Assembly (NCBI RefSeq): GCF_000021925.1
Contig: NC_011830.1
Location: 3,197,001-3,261,000, forward strand
DNA: 64,000 bases
Direction: 5' to 3'
Source of the DNA: Desulfitobacterium hafniense DCB-2
GTDB taxonomy: Bacteria; Bacillota; Desulfitobacteriia; Desulfitobacteriales; Desulfitobacteriaceae
Position 1 is the stretch's first letter; the number at the start of each line of letters is the position of its first letter. Shown here piece after piece: positions 8,011 to 16,760 of the stretch. A program made the translations under genes and the position numbers. Under the pieces are notes generated by a model. That model worked only from the letters and a program-made list of their open reading frames with translations. It made no database searches and was not told the origin of the DNA.

Positions 8011-8149
8011 CCAATTTAGTATGTAATACAAGTTTTATTCATCTTCACTCTTCAATCCTGAGCGTTAGAGCAAAGGAGGTGCTTCAATCATTGTGATTTA
8101 ATTAACGAATATATTCCTGATTTTAAAGATTCAAAGGAGGTAGGTTAAG

Positions 8150-9973
8150 ATGACTCAGAAAGATAAAAAAGGTATTTCCAGAAGAGACTTTTTGCGCAAT
8201 ACCGGAATACTGGCAGGCAGCGCTGTCGTCGGTTCCACTCTTTTAGCCGGTTGCTCGACACCCACCAATACTGCCAATACTCCCGCTCCGTCCACTTCTG
8301 AACCGCAATGGGATTATGAAGCAGACGTTGTCGTCATCGGGGCCGGGGGAGCCGGCCTGCCCGCCGCTGTCAAAGCTCAGGCGGATGGAGCCTCGGTCAT
8401 AGTCGTTGAAGCCAGTTTCGATATCGGCGGCCATTGTGCAGTCAGCGGCGGCAACCTGCACAGCGGGGCCGGCACAAGCGTACAGAAAAAGCATGGAATT
8501 GACGATAGTCCTGATCAATATTACATGGATCATACGACCGATCTTACCCAGGTTTCCCGCTACAATGACCGCGATGTTGTTCGAGCGACCGCCAACTCTA
8601 TGCCTGAAGCGTTTGAATTTATTCTGGCTAATGGGGTCTTGGTTCTGGATACACCTCCTACCAAAGGTAAGAGCTATCTTGAAGGCGGCACCAGCCCGGA
8701 AAGCGTCCCCCGTGATCTCGTAACCGACGTTGAGACCATGGGCTGGGTGAATTATCTGAGCAATACCGGCCCGAAAGATGGTCCCCTGAGACGGGGCATC
8801 GGCGTTGTCCGGCCTCTGGAAAAAACCTTACGGGAAAAAGGCGGCCAATTCTTAATGAGCTACCACATGGATAAAATTATCAGGGAAGGTGAACTTACAG
8901 GCCGGGCCATCGGAGTTGAATGCAGCTATAATCCCACCACTCTGCCAGGGGAGAGCACACCTTTGAAAAACGCGTATCCCAACGGCAATATCGAAACCAC
9001 CAAAGCAAACGTCAGAATTAAGGCCAAGAAGGGTATTGTCATCGCTACCGGCGGACATACCAGCAATGTAAATTTCCGTACCATGTTCGACCCTCGCCTT
9101 ACTATAGAATACGACGGCGTTGCCGGAGATCCCTTCTCCCTTCAAGATGCCAGCGGGGAAATTGCGGCGATGGCCATCGGTGCAGCCCTCGGAACTCTCG
9201 CCAATCAGTCTCGGGAGGTTGGCTCGGCCATTACCCAGCCGGCCTTTCTCGCCTGCCAATATGGCTATCGGAACTCCGCTGCGGCTACGCGTCCTACAAG
9301 CGTTATCTTTCCTCTGATCAGAGCAACAGGTATCGAATACCGCACCTTCGAGGATGCCATTCTGGTCAATGCGCTAGGCAAGCGGTTCTGGAATGAGGAG
9401 GATGCTACTGCCAACAGTTTTGATTATTTTGCAGCTGCCCTGGGAAGTGTTATTATCGATGGCTCTTCCCCCACGGATGCACGCCGTATCGGCGGACCTA
9501 TCTGGGCCATCTTTGATTCAGAAGCTGTGGCCCGCCGCAAATTAACAGTTGAGCCTCCCTATGTCGATATTGGTGACGGACGTTTCTTTGTGTCCGACAC
9601 CATCGAAGAGCTGGCCGGAAAGATTGTAAACAAGTATTACGAAGATATCAAAATGGACCCGAAGGTACTGGCGGATACCGTTGCCAGATACAACGGCTTT
9701 GTCGATGCTAAAAAAGATGATGACTACGGCAAAAAGGCTCTCGAGCACAAAATCGCCGCCGGTCCCTTCTATGCGGCCTGGGCTACTCCCTGCCTCCATG
9801 ACACACTGACCGGCCTCAGAGTCAACGGCGATCAACAGGTCATCGATTTGTGGGGCCAACCCATTCCCGGTCTGTTCTGCGGTGGCGAAGCCTCTTCCGG
9901 ACTGTCGGTTCACGGACTGGGCCGCGTTATTACCCAAGGCTACATCGCCGGCAAAAGCGCAGCCAAGGGCTAG
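8150..9973 (+). CDS. Tat-exported FAD-binding fumarate-reductase-like lipoprotein
   Basis: A 607-residue protein starting with a twin-arginine signal (SRRDFLR) that ends in a lipobox (LLAGC), so it is probably a membrane-anchored extracytoplasmic lipoprotein. An FAD-binding GAGGAGLPAAV motif follows near residue 65. The C-terminal part has the layout of the flavocytochrome c/fumarate reductase/urocanate reductase family, including an HDTLTGL segment at the usual active-site histidine and GLSVHGLGR near the end. No heme-binding CxxCH is present, so electrons must come from a separate donor. The true electron acceptor cannot be read from sequence. Control by the divergent sigma-54 activator is likely. 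Confidence 0.9.
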   Translation: MTQKDKKGISRRDFLRNTGILAGSAVVGSTLLAGCSTPTNTANTPAPSTSEPQWDYEADVVVIGAGGAGLPAAVKAQADGASVIVVEASFDIGGHCAVSGGNLHSGAGTSVQKKHGIDDSPDQYYMDHTTDLTQVSRYNDRDVVRATANSMPEAFEFILANGVLVLDTPPTKGKSYLEGGTSPESVPRDLVTDVETMGWVNYLSNTGPKDGPLRRGIGVVRPLEKTLREKGGQFLMSYHMDKIIREGELTGRAIGVECSYNPTTLPGESTPLKNAYPNGNIETTKANVRIKAKKGIVIATGGHTSNVNFRTMFDPRLTIEYDGVAGDPFSLQDASGEIAAMAIGAALGTLANQSREVGSAITQPAFLACQYGYRNSAAATRPTSVIFPLIRATGIEYRTFEDAILVNALGKRFWNEEDATANSFDYFAAALGSVIIDGSSPTDARRIGGPIWAIFDSEAVARRKLTVEPPYVDIGDGRFFVSDTIEELAGKIVNKYYEDIKMDPKVLADTVARYNGFVDAKKDDDYGKKALEHKIAAGPFYAAWATPCLHDTLTGLRVNGDQQVIDLWGQPIPGLFCGGEASSGLSVHGLGRVITQGYIAGKSAAKG

Positions 9974-10013
9974 TTTATATACACCATATCGATAACTCCC
10001 ATGTCAGGTGCAC

Positions 10014-10050
10014 AAATTAAGAAGGAAAGCCCCGGCTTTCCTTCTTAATT
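10014..10050. terminator. Terminator after the flavoprotein gene
   Basis: A near-perfect hairpin: AATTAAGAAGGAAAGCC pairs with GGCTTTCCTTCTTAATT, and T residues follow on the plus strand. It may also end the small minus-strand gene at 10097. Confidence 0.9.
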
Positions 10051-10096
10051 TTAGAATTACTTATTAGTCAAGACATCTCCAGATTGAACTCTGTTT

Positions 10097-10252
10097 TTAA
10101 TAAAACCACCCATAGGAGTATGGGTAACCATAGGGCGGTGGCGGCGGATAACCATAAAACCCGGGATAAGGGTATCGATAAGATGTGCTTACAGCACCTA
10201 GTCCAAATCCCAACCCCAGGCCAACTCCAAAGGGAATGATGCCAAAGGCCAT
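10097..10252 (-). CDS. Small Gly/Tyr/Pro-rich protein (51 residues)
   Basis: A short gene opening MAFGIIPFGVGLGLGFGL and ending in a tail rich in Tyr, Pro and Gly (PYPGFYGYPPPPPYGYPY). An AAAGGGG ribosome site lies eight bases before the ATG, and hairpins bound it on both sides. The composition recalls small surface or spore-coat polypeptides, but I do not recognise a family and assign no function. An in-frame ATG 18 bases upstream lacks a ribosome site. Confidence 0.65.
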   Translation of the reverse strand: MAFGIIPFGVGLGLGFGLGAVSTSYRYPYPGFYGYPPPPPYGYPYSYGWFY

Positions 10253-10340
10253 TGTTATCGCCCCTTTCATAAGATTTGGAGTGTTAAAAAACTTCCCTTT
10301 CTATTTTATGGCGTTTTCTGGGTTTGTTGCCTAAATAAAA

Positions 10341-10365
10341 GAGGGACGTGTCTGCACACTCCCTC
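10341..10365 (-). terminator. Terminator after the UPF0180 gene
   Basis: The GAGGGA/TCCCTC hairpin with inner GTGT/ACAC pairs is followed by TTTTATTT on the minus strand. Confidence 0.75.
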
Positions 10366-10377
10366 ACTAATGGGCTA

Positions 10378-10617
10378 TTAGGATAATCGGTCTCTGAGAA
10401 TTTCGACGATTTCTTCAGCGCTCCGTCCTGAAGCATGAACCACAGGCACATGAAACTGGGCTTCCTCCGCCAAAATATCAGTCCCATCCCCTTTGACAAC
10501 AACTGCACTTATATTCCTTAATGGCTCCTCCTCTAAGGGCATCGTATGAAATCCCGCCGTATGTAATTCTTGAACGACATTGGTAAGGCCGTTTTCTACA
10601 GCAATCTTTTTGTACAT
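10378..10617 (-). CDS. UPF0180 (YkuS-like) protein
   Basis: A 79-residue protein starting MYKKIAVENGLTNVVQEL and ending SAEEIVEILRDRL, matching the short UPF0180/YkuS family of Firmicutes, whose role is unknown. The fold implied is a small alpha/beta domain. GAGGAGG lies eight bases before the chosen ATG; an ATG directly before it (10620) is possible. It is downstream of the M28 peptidase gene on the same strand and has its own terminator. Confidence 0.75.
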   Translation of the reverse strand: MYKKIAVENGLTNVVQELHTAGFHTMPLEEEPLRNISAVVVKGDGTDILAEEAQFHVPVVHASGRSAEEIVEILRDRLS

Positions 10618-10682
10618 CATATCAACCTCCTCACCATTATTCTGCCTTGACTTCTGTAATCTATGCTGACGAAATTTGGCAG

Positions 10683-13010
10683 TTAGAATTCAAAAACATC
10701 TTGATAGACTTCTTTATAGTCAGGAGAGATATGAGGCAAATTGATGCTGTACCGTGGGGTTTGATCGGCAAACACCACTTCTATACTGCATTTCACGATA
10801 CCTTCGGCAGCAATTTTCCACTGTATTGTCCCTTGATGAGGCGGTGTACGCTCCAGAAGCAGAGCGTAGCTGCCATCGCGCTCCTTACCTTCCAAAGCAA
10901 TCTTTTTGGGCAACTTGGCAATGGGAACGAAGTCAACCATCTCCTGGATTTTAAAAGGCTTTTTACTTTCCAGTTTTATTCTTACTAAGTAGGGATCCCG
11001 CCCATATTTCATAGCCATTTTGAAGTTGAGGAGACGCTCGCCGGTGTCGGTGACGGAGACATTGGCCTGCAAGGGGGCTTTTTCAGAGGGTATCGGCAAC
11101 TCAAGCACTTTTTTGTCTTCCCCAATCTTGGTCTCCTGGGAATCAAGCTCTTTAAGGAGACTCTTGGGGAGGGTGTCGGTACTGGATACTCTGAGTATAA
11201 CCCTTTCCGATTCCGTCCAGACTTTTTGAACAGTGATCGGCTGAGGGTTGGCTCTACTATAATTTGGAATCAAGCCCGTTCCGAGAACACAGCCAACACC
11301 TACCAACAGAGCGGGAATAAGCAGCCGCTTGAGCATTTGCTCCCAAGGTCTTTTTCCTTTTTCTAAGATATATAAGGCCCCTAAAAGAACTGGGATAAAG
11401 AGTAGTCCATAGAGGACGATAAATAATACTGGGTAGAGATGAATGGTTTCATAAAAACTGGGCCATTGTTGAGAATTTAAGAGCTCCCAATGGGTCTTAT
11501 AGATAAAATAAGGCCCTATAAACAATAAGATGATGCTTGGATAATAAAGAAATAGATTAAAACAAAGCAGCCAGAAAAGAAAGGGGAAGGCTAAATCAAT
11601 TCGATAAAGCCCTAAAATAATGGTGAGCAGGGTTAAGGTCAAGACGCCAATCAGCCAATAAAGTTTGCCTCCTTTGGGCTGGGGTAAGCTTCTTAAAAGT
11701 TTCAAAAAGATCAGCAGTGCGCATAACACCAGAATAACCCTCAGCGTTAAGAATACTCCGGGATAGGCCTGCCATAAATAGACTCTGCCTTTGAGTAATT
11801 GCCATAACGCTTCGCCGGCGCCACTTAAGAAACTCGCTAGAAAAGCAGCACCGGGAATACCTACGCCGATCAGCACATACTCCTTGAGATTGCCTTGAAT
11901 AAAGGGTTCCTGGTCACGGAAACTCCGGGAAACAGAGAATACTGTAAAGAAGATAGTGAGGATAAAAAGTATCCTCAGCCCTAAAGTCGGTATGATCACG
12001 ACGAAGGATCCCAGCTGGAACGGCAAATAATAGGAATCCCAGGTTTTCTGACCGCTACCCGTCACTTCCACAGACTCGATAAGCTTAGGAATGAACTTGC
12101 CCACAGTATCCAGGCTTTGTAAAGTGACCCGCTCAATCCGATCCTCAGGCCGATGATAGTACCCCTCCGCGCGGCCGGCAATGCCCAGACCAAGAGCAGG
12201 TATGCTTTGATCCAGGAAAGGGCTGAAATCGCTGGCCCCTCCCTGTGAACCTTCTCTGGTCATCACTGCAAAATCCCGGCTGATATGGAAAGGAATTTGT
12301 TCCTGACGGGCGAGCGTTACAACCTTATCTACCAATTCCGGGGGTGCTGATGTCTTGCCGGCGATATCAATCTCCAGTGGAGTGCCCACCATGTCCAAAT
12401 TCAACATCCACTGGATCGCCGATAAATCGCTTTGAGCAGTGAAATACTGTGAACCTACCAAACCATTTTCTTCTGCTCCAAAAAATACGATTTGGTAGCT
12501 CTTCTGATGCTTTTCCTGACCTAAGATACGGGCTATTTCCAACAGCACGCCCACCCCGGAAGCGTTATCAATAGCTCCGGGAGTTGAAACATCGGCGCTG
12601 TCATAATGAGCCCCCAGAAGAATGGTTTCCGGTGAGGCCCCTGGTAATTCAGCGATAATGTTCTGACTGTTGATCACTTGAATTTTATGCTCGGGTTTAA
12701 GAGGATTGGCATTGCCCACAATCTTGCTGAAGGGCTGCTCCCGCACCTTCCATCCATATTGTTCCAGCATATAGTACAGATATTGAGCCGCTTTGGTTTC
12801 ATTAGGACTTCCGGCCGGCCGGGGACCGATCTTTTCCGATAAATGCAGAATATGTTCATAGGCTTTATCTGCCGAGAAGTCTTTGGACACCTTCCCCGAG
12901 GCTGGGGCGCTATTGTAAGCCATAGGCGTCAGCGGCTGAGGTAAATTCAGTGAACAAAATACAAACAGGATTATGACCACTAAGAGAAACCCGTGTTTAT
13001 TTTTTCTCAT
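10683..13010 (-). CDS. Membrane-anchored M28-family metallopeptidase
   Basis: About 775 residues. An N-terminal signal or anchor helix is followed by an M28 aminopeptidase domain (about 50-320) with the expected metal ligands: LLGAHYDSA, GAIDNASG, FGAEENG, LNLDMVG and YYHRPEDR. After it come about eight or nine hydrophobic helices (about 330-590), then a C-terminal outside domain of about 180 residues. The catalytic domain should face outside and trim peptides or signal fragments; the substrate is unknown. A small alternative start (TTG) lies one codon upstream. It is divergent from the PLD-like lipoprotein. Confidence 0.9.
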   Translation of the reverse strand: MRKNKHGFLLVVIILFVFCSLNLPQPLTPMAYNSAPASGKVSKDFSADKAYEHILHLSEKIGPRPAGSPNETKAAQYLYYMLEQYGWKVREQPFSKIVGNANPLKPEHKIQVINSQNIIAELPGASPETILLGAHYDSADVSTPGAIDNASGVGVLLEIARILGQEKHQKSYQIVFFGAEENGLVGSQYFTAQSDLSAIQWMLNLDMVGTPLEIDIAGKTSAPPELVDKVVTLARQEQIPFHISRDFAVMTREGSQGGASDFSPFLDQSIPALGLGIAGRAEGYYHRPEDRIERVTLQSLDTVGKFIPKLIESVEVTGSGQKTWDSYYLPFQLGSFVVIIPTLGLRILFILTIFFTVFSVSRSFRDQEPFIQGNLKEYVLIGVGIPGAAFLASFLSGAGEALWQLLKGRVYLWQAYPGVFLTLRVILVLCALLIFLKLLRSLPQPKGGKLYWLIGVLTLTLLTIILGLYRIDLAFPFLFWLLCFNLFLYYPSIILLFIGPYFIYKTHWELLNSQQWPSFYETIHLYPVLFIVLYGLLFIPVLLGALYILEKGKRPWEQMLKRLLIPALLVGVGCVLGTGLIPNYSRANPQPITVQKVWTESERVILRVSSTDTLPKSLLKELDSQETKIGEDKKVLELPIPSEKAPLQANVSVTDTGERLLNFKMAMKYGRDPYLVRIKLESKKPFKIQEMVDFVPIAKLPKKIALEGKERDGSYALLLERTPPHQGTIQWKIAAEGIVKCSIEVVFADQTPRYSINLPHISPDYKEVYQDVFEF

Positions 13011-13167
13011 CAAGATCCTGCCCCTTTACATTTCTGTGCTTGTGAATGTCTATGTAAAAAAATAAAAATCTATGCCAACCAGATTTTTGGAACAGAGCTC
13101 TTTATGTTATAATAGAAGAAAAGTCTGGAGCCAATGAAATAATGTGTACATAGGAGTCGAAGAGCTT

Positions 13168-14217
13168 ATGAGGAAACGGTTTCTCCCGCTTATTCTAATT
13201 CTTTGCCTTTTCCTTACAGGATGCTCACTAGATATAAAGAGCCTGTTTGTAAAAGAGGAAGAGGTCCCTCTATCCAACCTTTCTGCTGAAGCCCTGTATT
13301 TTGACGGTAAGGCCGCACGGGAAAAAACTAAAGAGCTGATCACCTCAGCCCAGAAATCCATCTATGTAGAGCAAAAGATCTTTTCCGATCCGGAACTTAA
13401 GGCCCTGATCATCCAAAAAGCTGCCAGCGGTATCGAAATAAGAATATTGCTTGACCAGTTTGAAACTCCCAATAAAACCACTCTCAATGAATTTAAAAGC
13501 AACAATATCTCCGTACAGTATTACCCTGCCCAAAAAGGACAGACCAATGAAGCTAAATTCCTAATCGTGGATTTAAGAGAGGCTATGGTCTATTCTTTCC
13601 CATGGACTGAGAAAGGGTTTAATTCTCATAATCTAGCCGTTCATTTATCTGAGCGTTCCGCCTGGAAACTGGCCAGCACCGTGTTTAATCGGGATTGGAT
13701 TTTTACGACAACCCTATCCCTGGATATCCCTAAAACCACTGAATTAACTGAAGATAATATCTCCGTTCTGGCCAATACCAATATAAAACAGAAACTTCTT
13801 GACCAAATTCAAAAGAGCACTACGAATATTTGGATCATTGTTTCCCATGTGACCGATTCAGATATTCTCCAAGCCTTGGTCGATGCCGCGGCCAAAGGGG
13901 TGGACATTAAACTCATCGTGGACTCCGGTATTATGCCGAAGAGTTACCAGGGTGATATCGAAAGTCTCCAAGCTGCCGGTGTTCAGATTCGGTATTATGA
14001 TTCGTCCGCCCATCCTCCTCTTGAGATTAATGTAGGGATTTTCGATCGCCAGACGTTTATCTTTAGCAGTTCCGGATGGGGGTATAAGGCCTTTGTGATG
14101 AACCATGAAGTCGCCATTTTGGTTCCCTCTCCCGCGGCCAGCCAGGAGCTCATCGTGAAATTTGACCAGGACTGGTTGAATAGCTCACCCACGCCTCCCG
14201 GGCAGGAGCCGGGCTGA
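13168..14217 (+). CDS. PLD-fold lipoprotein with degenerate HKD motifs
   Basis: A 349-residue lipoprotein: basic start MRKRF, hydrophobic stretch, then lipobox LTGC (Cys about residue 19). Two copies of the phospholipase D fold follow. In the first HxKx4D motif the histidine is replaced (EAKFLIVD); in the second both His and Lys are replaced (EINVGIFD). A working PLD needs both histidines, so this copy is probably a binding or structural relative without the normal chemistry. The upstream GTG at 13144 is in frame but less plausible, as it would precede the signal peptide. Confidence 0.85.
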   Translation: MRKRFLPLILILCLFLTGCSLDIKSLFVKEEEVPLSNLSAEALYFDGKAAREKTKELITSAQKSIYVEQKIFSDPELKALIIQKAASGIEIRILLDQFETPNKTTLNEFKSNNISVQYYPAQKGQTNEAKFLIVDLREAMVYSFPWTEKGFNSHNLAVHLSERSAWKLASTVFNRDWIFTTTLSLDIPKTTELTEDNISVLANTNIKQKLLDQIQKSTTNIWIIVSHVTDSDILQALVDAAAKGVDIKLIVDSGIMPKSYQGDIESLQAAGVQIRYYDSSAHPPLEINVGIFDRQTFIFSSSGWGYKAFVMNHEVAILVPSPAASQELIVKFDQDWLNSSPTPPGQEPG

Positions 14218-14256
14218 AAAACTCACCAGGATCTGATGAAAATTCACAGATATATA

Positions 14257-14283
14257 CGGCTTCCTCAAAAATTGAGGAAGCCG
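14257..14283 (+). terminator. Terminator after the PLD-like gene
   Basis: CGGCTTCCTCAA pairs with TTGAGGAAGCCG around a three-base loop and is followed by CACCTTTTTT. Confidence 0.9.
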
Positions 14284-14427
14284 CACCTTTTTTCCAGAAG
14301 AAATTACCAGAAAAAACGGATTGAATTTACCTCTTGATCTCATCATAGTTATAGCTAAAGAGAGTTATACATAAAGTGTTCGCGCTTCAATAATACCCAT
14401 GTAAATTGACTTATATGAGGAGAAAGC

Positions 14428-14982
14428 ATGATGAAGAAATGGACAAGTCTTGTCGCTGCTGCCGCTATCGTTGTTTTGCTTGCCGGTTGTTCCGCAAATG
14501 CTAACCCGCCCCAGGCTCCGCAAGATTCCGTTGACCAACAGACACCACAGCCAGTGGAAACGGCTGACAACCCAGTGGTAAACGAAAGCATACCTTTTAC
14601 CAGTCTGGAAGAACTGAAGGAAATGTATGCGGTTACTAAAAATAATTCTTATCAAGGGGTAGCAGGGGCAAATACTGTTTCAATAAACCCTGAGTTGCAG
14701 AAGTTTGTTGATGCTCCTGTACATATCACTCAAGAAGGCTTCGATAGTCTATCTCTTGAAGACCGTAAGCTATACGCCAAGATTTTGTTAAGATATATGG
14801 ATGTAAATGCAAAGGAGCTTGGACTTTTAACAGACAGTGATGGAATCAAGTTTGAATTGACAGAAATACCAGGATATTGGCTCGTAATGCCAGAAACGCT
14901 TGCTGGAAGTGCAGCGTATTATTGGCCCAAAGACAATCATTGGGGACCGGAACCGTTTTCACCGGATACTCCGAAAAGATAG
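14428..14982 (+). CDS. Predicted lipoprotein of unknown function
   Basis: 184 residues with a lipoprotein signal (MKKWTSLVAAAAIVVLLAGC), a proline/glutamine-rich linker (residues 25-50) and a C-terminal domain of about 130 residues with no family I can name. GAGGAG lies just before the first of two adjacent ATGs. It stands alone between two strong terminators, so it is its own transcription unit. The stop is followed within 25 bp by a hairpin. Confidence 0.8.
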   Translation: MMKKWTSLVAAAAIVVLLAGCSANANPPQAPQDSVDQQTPQPVETADNPVVNESIPFTSLEELKEMYAVTKNNSYQGVAGANTVSINPELQKFVDAPVHITQEGFDSLSLEDRKLYAKILLRYMDVNAKELGLLTDSDGIKFELTEIPGYWLVMPETLAGSAAYYWPKDNHWGPEPFSPDTPKR

Positions 14983-15001
14983 TATTATGAAATGAAGCAG
15001 A

Positions 15002-15046
15002 AATACGACCCTCCCCCTAAAACATCGGGGCGAGGGTCGTATTTTT
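15002..15046 (+). terminator. Terminator after the 14428 lipoprotein gene
   Basis: AATACGACCCTC pairs with GAGGGTCGTATT and is followed by TTTATAAG. Confidence 0.85.
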
Positions 15047-15090
15047 ATAAGCTCTTTAGGAATGCTCTATCAAAACTACAAGTTCTTCAG

Positions 15091-15119
15091 TAGCCAGAGA
15101 CTACTCTGGCTATTTTTTT
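15091..15119 (+). terminator. Second plus-strand terminator, overlapping the stop of the convergent phosphatase gene
   Basis: TAGCCAGAG pairs with CTCTGGCTA around an ACTA loop and is followed by a run of seven T. It backs up the terminator 50 bp earlier. Confidence 0.8.
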
Positions 15120-15763
15120 GAGGTAAAACCGCTGGTCGGCTTAATATCATCATCCAAATGAGTGTGATCGGCAAGTAGAATGGGGTAAATGCGGCCATCT
15201 TCGTAAAACTCAAAAATATTCACTGCCGTATTATGCTGCCAGGGAACATCGTTCCATTGCTCCACCGGAATCCCCAAGGCTTTCTTAACAATGAGCTGCA
15301 GGGTCATGCCATGGGTGACGACACAGAGAGTTTCACCGTCATGAAGCCGGGGCAGTTCCTGCACAAACTGCCAAGCCCGTTCGGAGACCTCCCACATGCT
15401 TTCTGCTCCAGGAATCTGTACCTGATGGGGTCCGGTGTCCCACAGGGAAAAAAGCTCTGGATGAAGCTGCCGCAAATCCCACCAATTCTTACCCTCCCAT
15501 TCTCCGAAGGATAATTCCCGCAAGGCCGGATCGAGGAGAATTTCTTCTATGCCAACTGCCTTGCGGATTTCATCGGCCGTGGCCCGGGCACGGGGCAAGT
15601 CGCTGGAATAAATACGGGTGATCCCTTCTTTGCGCAAGCGCTGCCCCACCTTGCGAGCCTGGAGAATCCCCTTTTCTGTAAGCGGAGAATCCATAGCTCC
15701 TTGGACGCGGCCTTCAATATTCCAAAGGGTTTCGCCATGCCGGGTAAAGATTAGTTTGACCAT
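15110..15763 (-). CDS. Histidine phosphatase (phosphoglycerate mutase-like) family protein
   Basis: 217 residues with the catalytic FTRHGETLWN at residues 6-15, the proton-donor region RELSFGEWEG and the second histidine in CVVTHGMTL. This branch includes broad-specificity phosphatases (PhoE/GpmB) and CobC, the alpha-ribazole phosphatase of cobamide synthesis. No other cobamide synthesis gene is next to it, so I leave the substrate open. AAGGGGGC precedes the ATG. Confidence 0.9.
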   Translation of the reverse strand: MVKLIFTRHGETLWNIEGRVQGAMDSPLTEKGILQARKVGQRLRKEGITRIYSSDLPRARATADEIRKAVGIEEILLDPALRELSFGEWEGKNWWDLRQLHPELFSLWDTGPHQVQIPGAESMWEVSERAWQFVQELPRLHDGETLCVVTHGMTLQLIVKKALGIPVEQWNDVPWQHNTAVNIFEFYEDGRIYPILLADHTHLDDDIKPTSGFTSKK

Positions 15764-15841
15764 TTTGCCCCCTTATGAATTTTTATTTAAGGAATTTTTT
15801 AATTAAGTCTAAGACTATTATGACATAATCAGCCTCAAAAA

Positions 15842-16044
15842 TAAAACAATGGTAGGGAAACTCCCTACCATCCCCGCCTTGCCGTAAAACTCCAGGTTTC
15901 TGACCCTGCTCTCGCAGGTGGGCACCTAGATAAACGCTTCCACCTTCCCCTACAAGTGGGGCCTGATGTACTGGGCTCATCATATCAGTTCCCTTGTCAT
16001 AAATAGGATCAAAACCAAGATATTCTACGAACAACGCAGGATTC
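15842..16044 (-). ncRNA. ssrS: 6S RNA (ssrS)
   Basis: A minus-strand RNA of about 200 nt. Its 5' end (ATCCTGCGTTGTTCG) can pair with ACGGCAAGGCGGGG near the 3' end as a closing stem. A GTGCCCACCTGC-GAGA-GCAGGGTC hairpin lies in the 3' half, a segment I recognise from 6S RNAs. The RNA ends in a strong hairpin (ATGGTAGGG / CCCTACCAT, 15849-15871) with a T-run, and a TATAAT box lies seven bases before the proposed start. 6S RNA mimics an open promoter and sequesters sigma-A RNA polymerase. The 87-codon reading frame here is spurious. Confidence 0.8.
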
Positions 16045-16050
16045 ACATTT

Positions 16051-16056
16051 ATTATA
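16051..16056 (-). promoter_or_regulatory. -10 box of the 6S RNA promoter
   Basis: A perfect TATAAT on the minus strand, seven bases before the proposed 6S start. The -35 region is weak. Confidence 0.6.
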
Positions 16057-16096
16057 TCACTAATACTTTAAAAAACATCATGAAAGAGTTGGAAAT

Positions 16097-16579
16097 TTAT
16101 CTTTTATACAGCTTGTCTTCAATTTCTGCCATACGATCCTGAAGCAGTGCGATCGTCATTTCCTGCGCTCTTAATCTACGGCGCAGACCATCGATAAGAT
16201 GTTCCAATTCCTGTACTCTTGACTCACTCGCCAGGGCAGAGGAACCGTTGCCCGAATCGCTGGCTGGAGCAGGAGAGAAATCACTGGTAGACTCGTACAT
16301 TGGCGGGTCGGGCTCTGGTGCTCCAGGTAATGCCTCAGCCGTTTCAGCTTCCCCTTGCAATAGCTTGAACAGTCCATAGCGAGTATTGCGACCTGGTTTT
16401 ACTCCAAGCCAGCCTTCCTCAGTTAAAGCCTCAATGGCCCGTTTCATAGTGCTGCTCGCCGCTCCGGTCTCCCGTTGAATTTCCGCAAAGGAGATTTCAA
16501 ATTCTTTTCCATCATTTCTTTTGGACTGTTTTTCGAAAAACTCCTTAAATCTTTGGTTAGTTTTGTCTCTTAAGGCCAA
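16097..16579 (-). CDS. Winged-helix protein with C-terminal coiled coil
   Basis: 160 residues. The first ~70 form a helix-turn-helix/winged-helix (ISFAEIQRETGAASSTMKRA, then EEGWLGVKPGRNTRYGLF). An acidic, Ser/Pro-rich linker (about 75-115) follows, and the last 40 residues are a heptad coiled coil likely to dimerise. It is probably a DNA-binding protein; the target is unknown. The TTG start is supported by AGGGGAG nine bases upstream. It lies 52 bp upstream of the 6S RNA start, on the same strand. Confidence 0.75.
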   Translation of the reverse strand: MALRDKTNQRFKEFFEKQSKRNDGKEFEISFAEIQRETGAASSTMKRAIEALTEEGWLGVKPGRNTRYGLFKLLQGEAETAEALPGAPEPDPPMYESTSDFSPAPASDSGNGSSALASESRVQELEHLIDGLRRRLRAQEMTIALLQDRMAEIEDKLYKR

Positions 16580-16760
16580 GAAACCATCTCCCCTGCCTAA
16601 TAATACCGATAATTCTTATCTTATTATAACCCCTTTTCTAGAAAAATCCAATTATATCAGTAGATTATTTATTCTTTTTCACAATTAGGTCCTATTTTAT
16701 TCCTTCGCATACTCTATCCAGTTAATGCATAGATTCTATTAGTCGAAGGAGGTATGAGAT

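Noticed and set aside
15783..16046. 87-codon frame on the minus strand
   Set aside because: It lies entirely within the 6S RNA gene, with a promoter and terminator at the RNA ends and no ribosome site.
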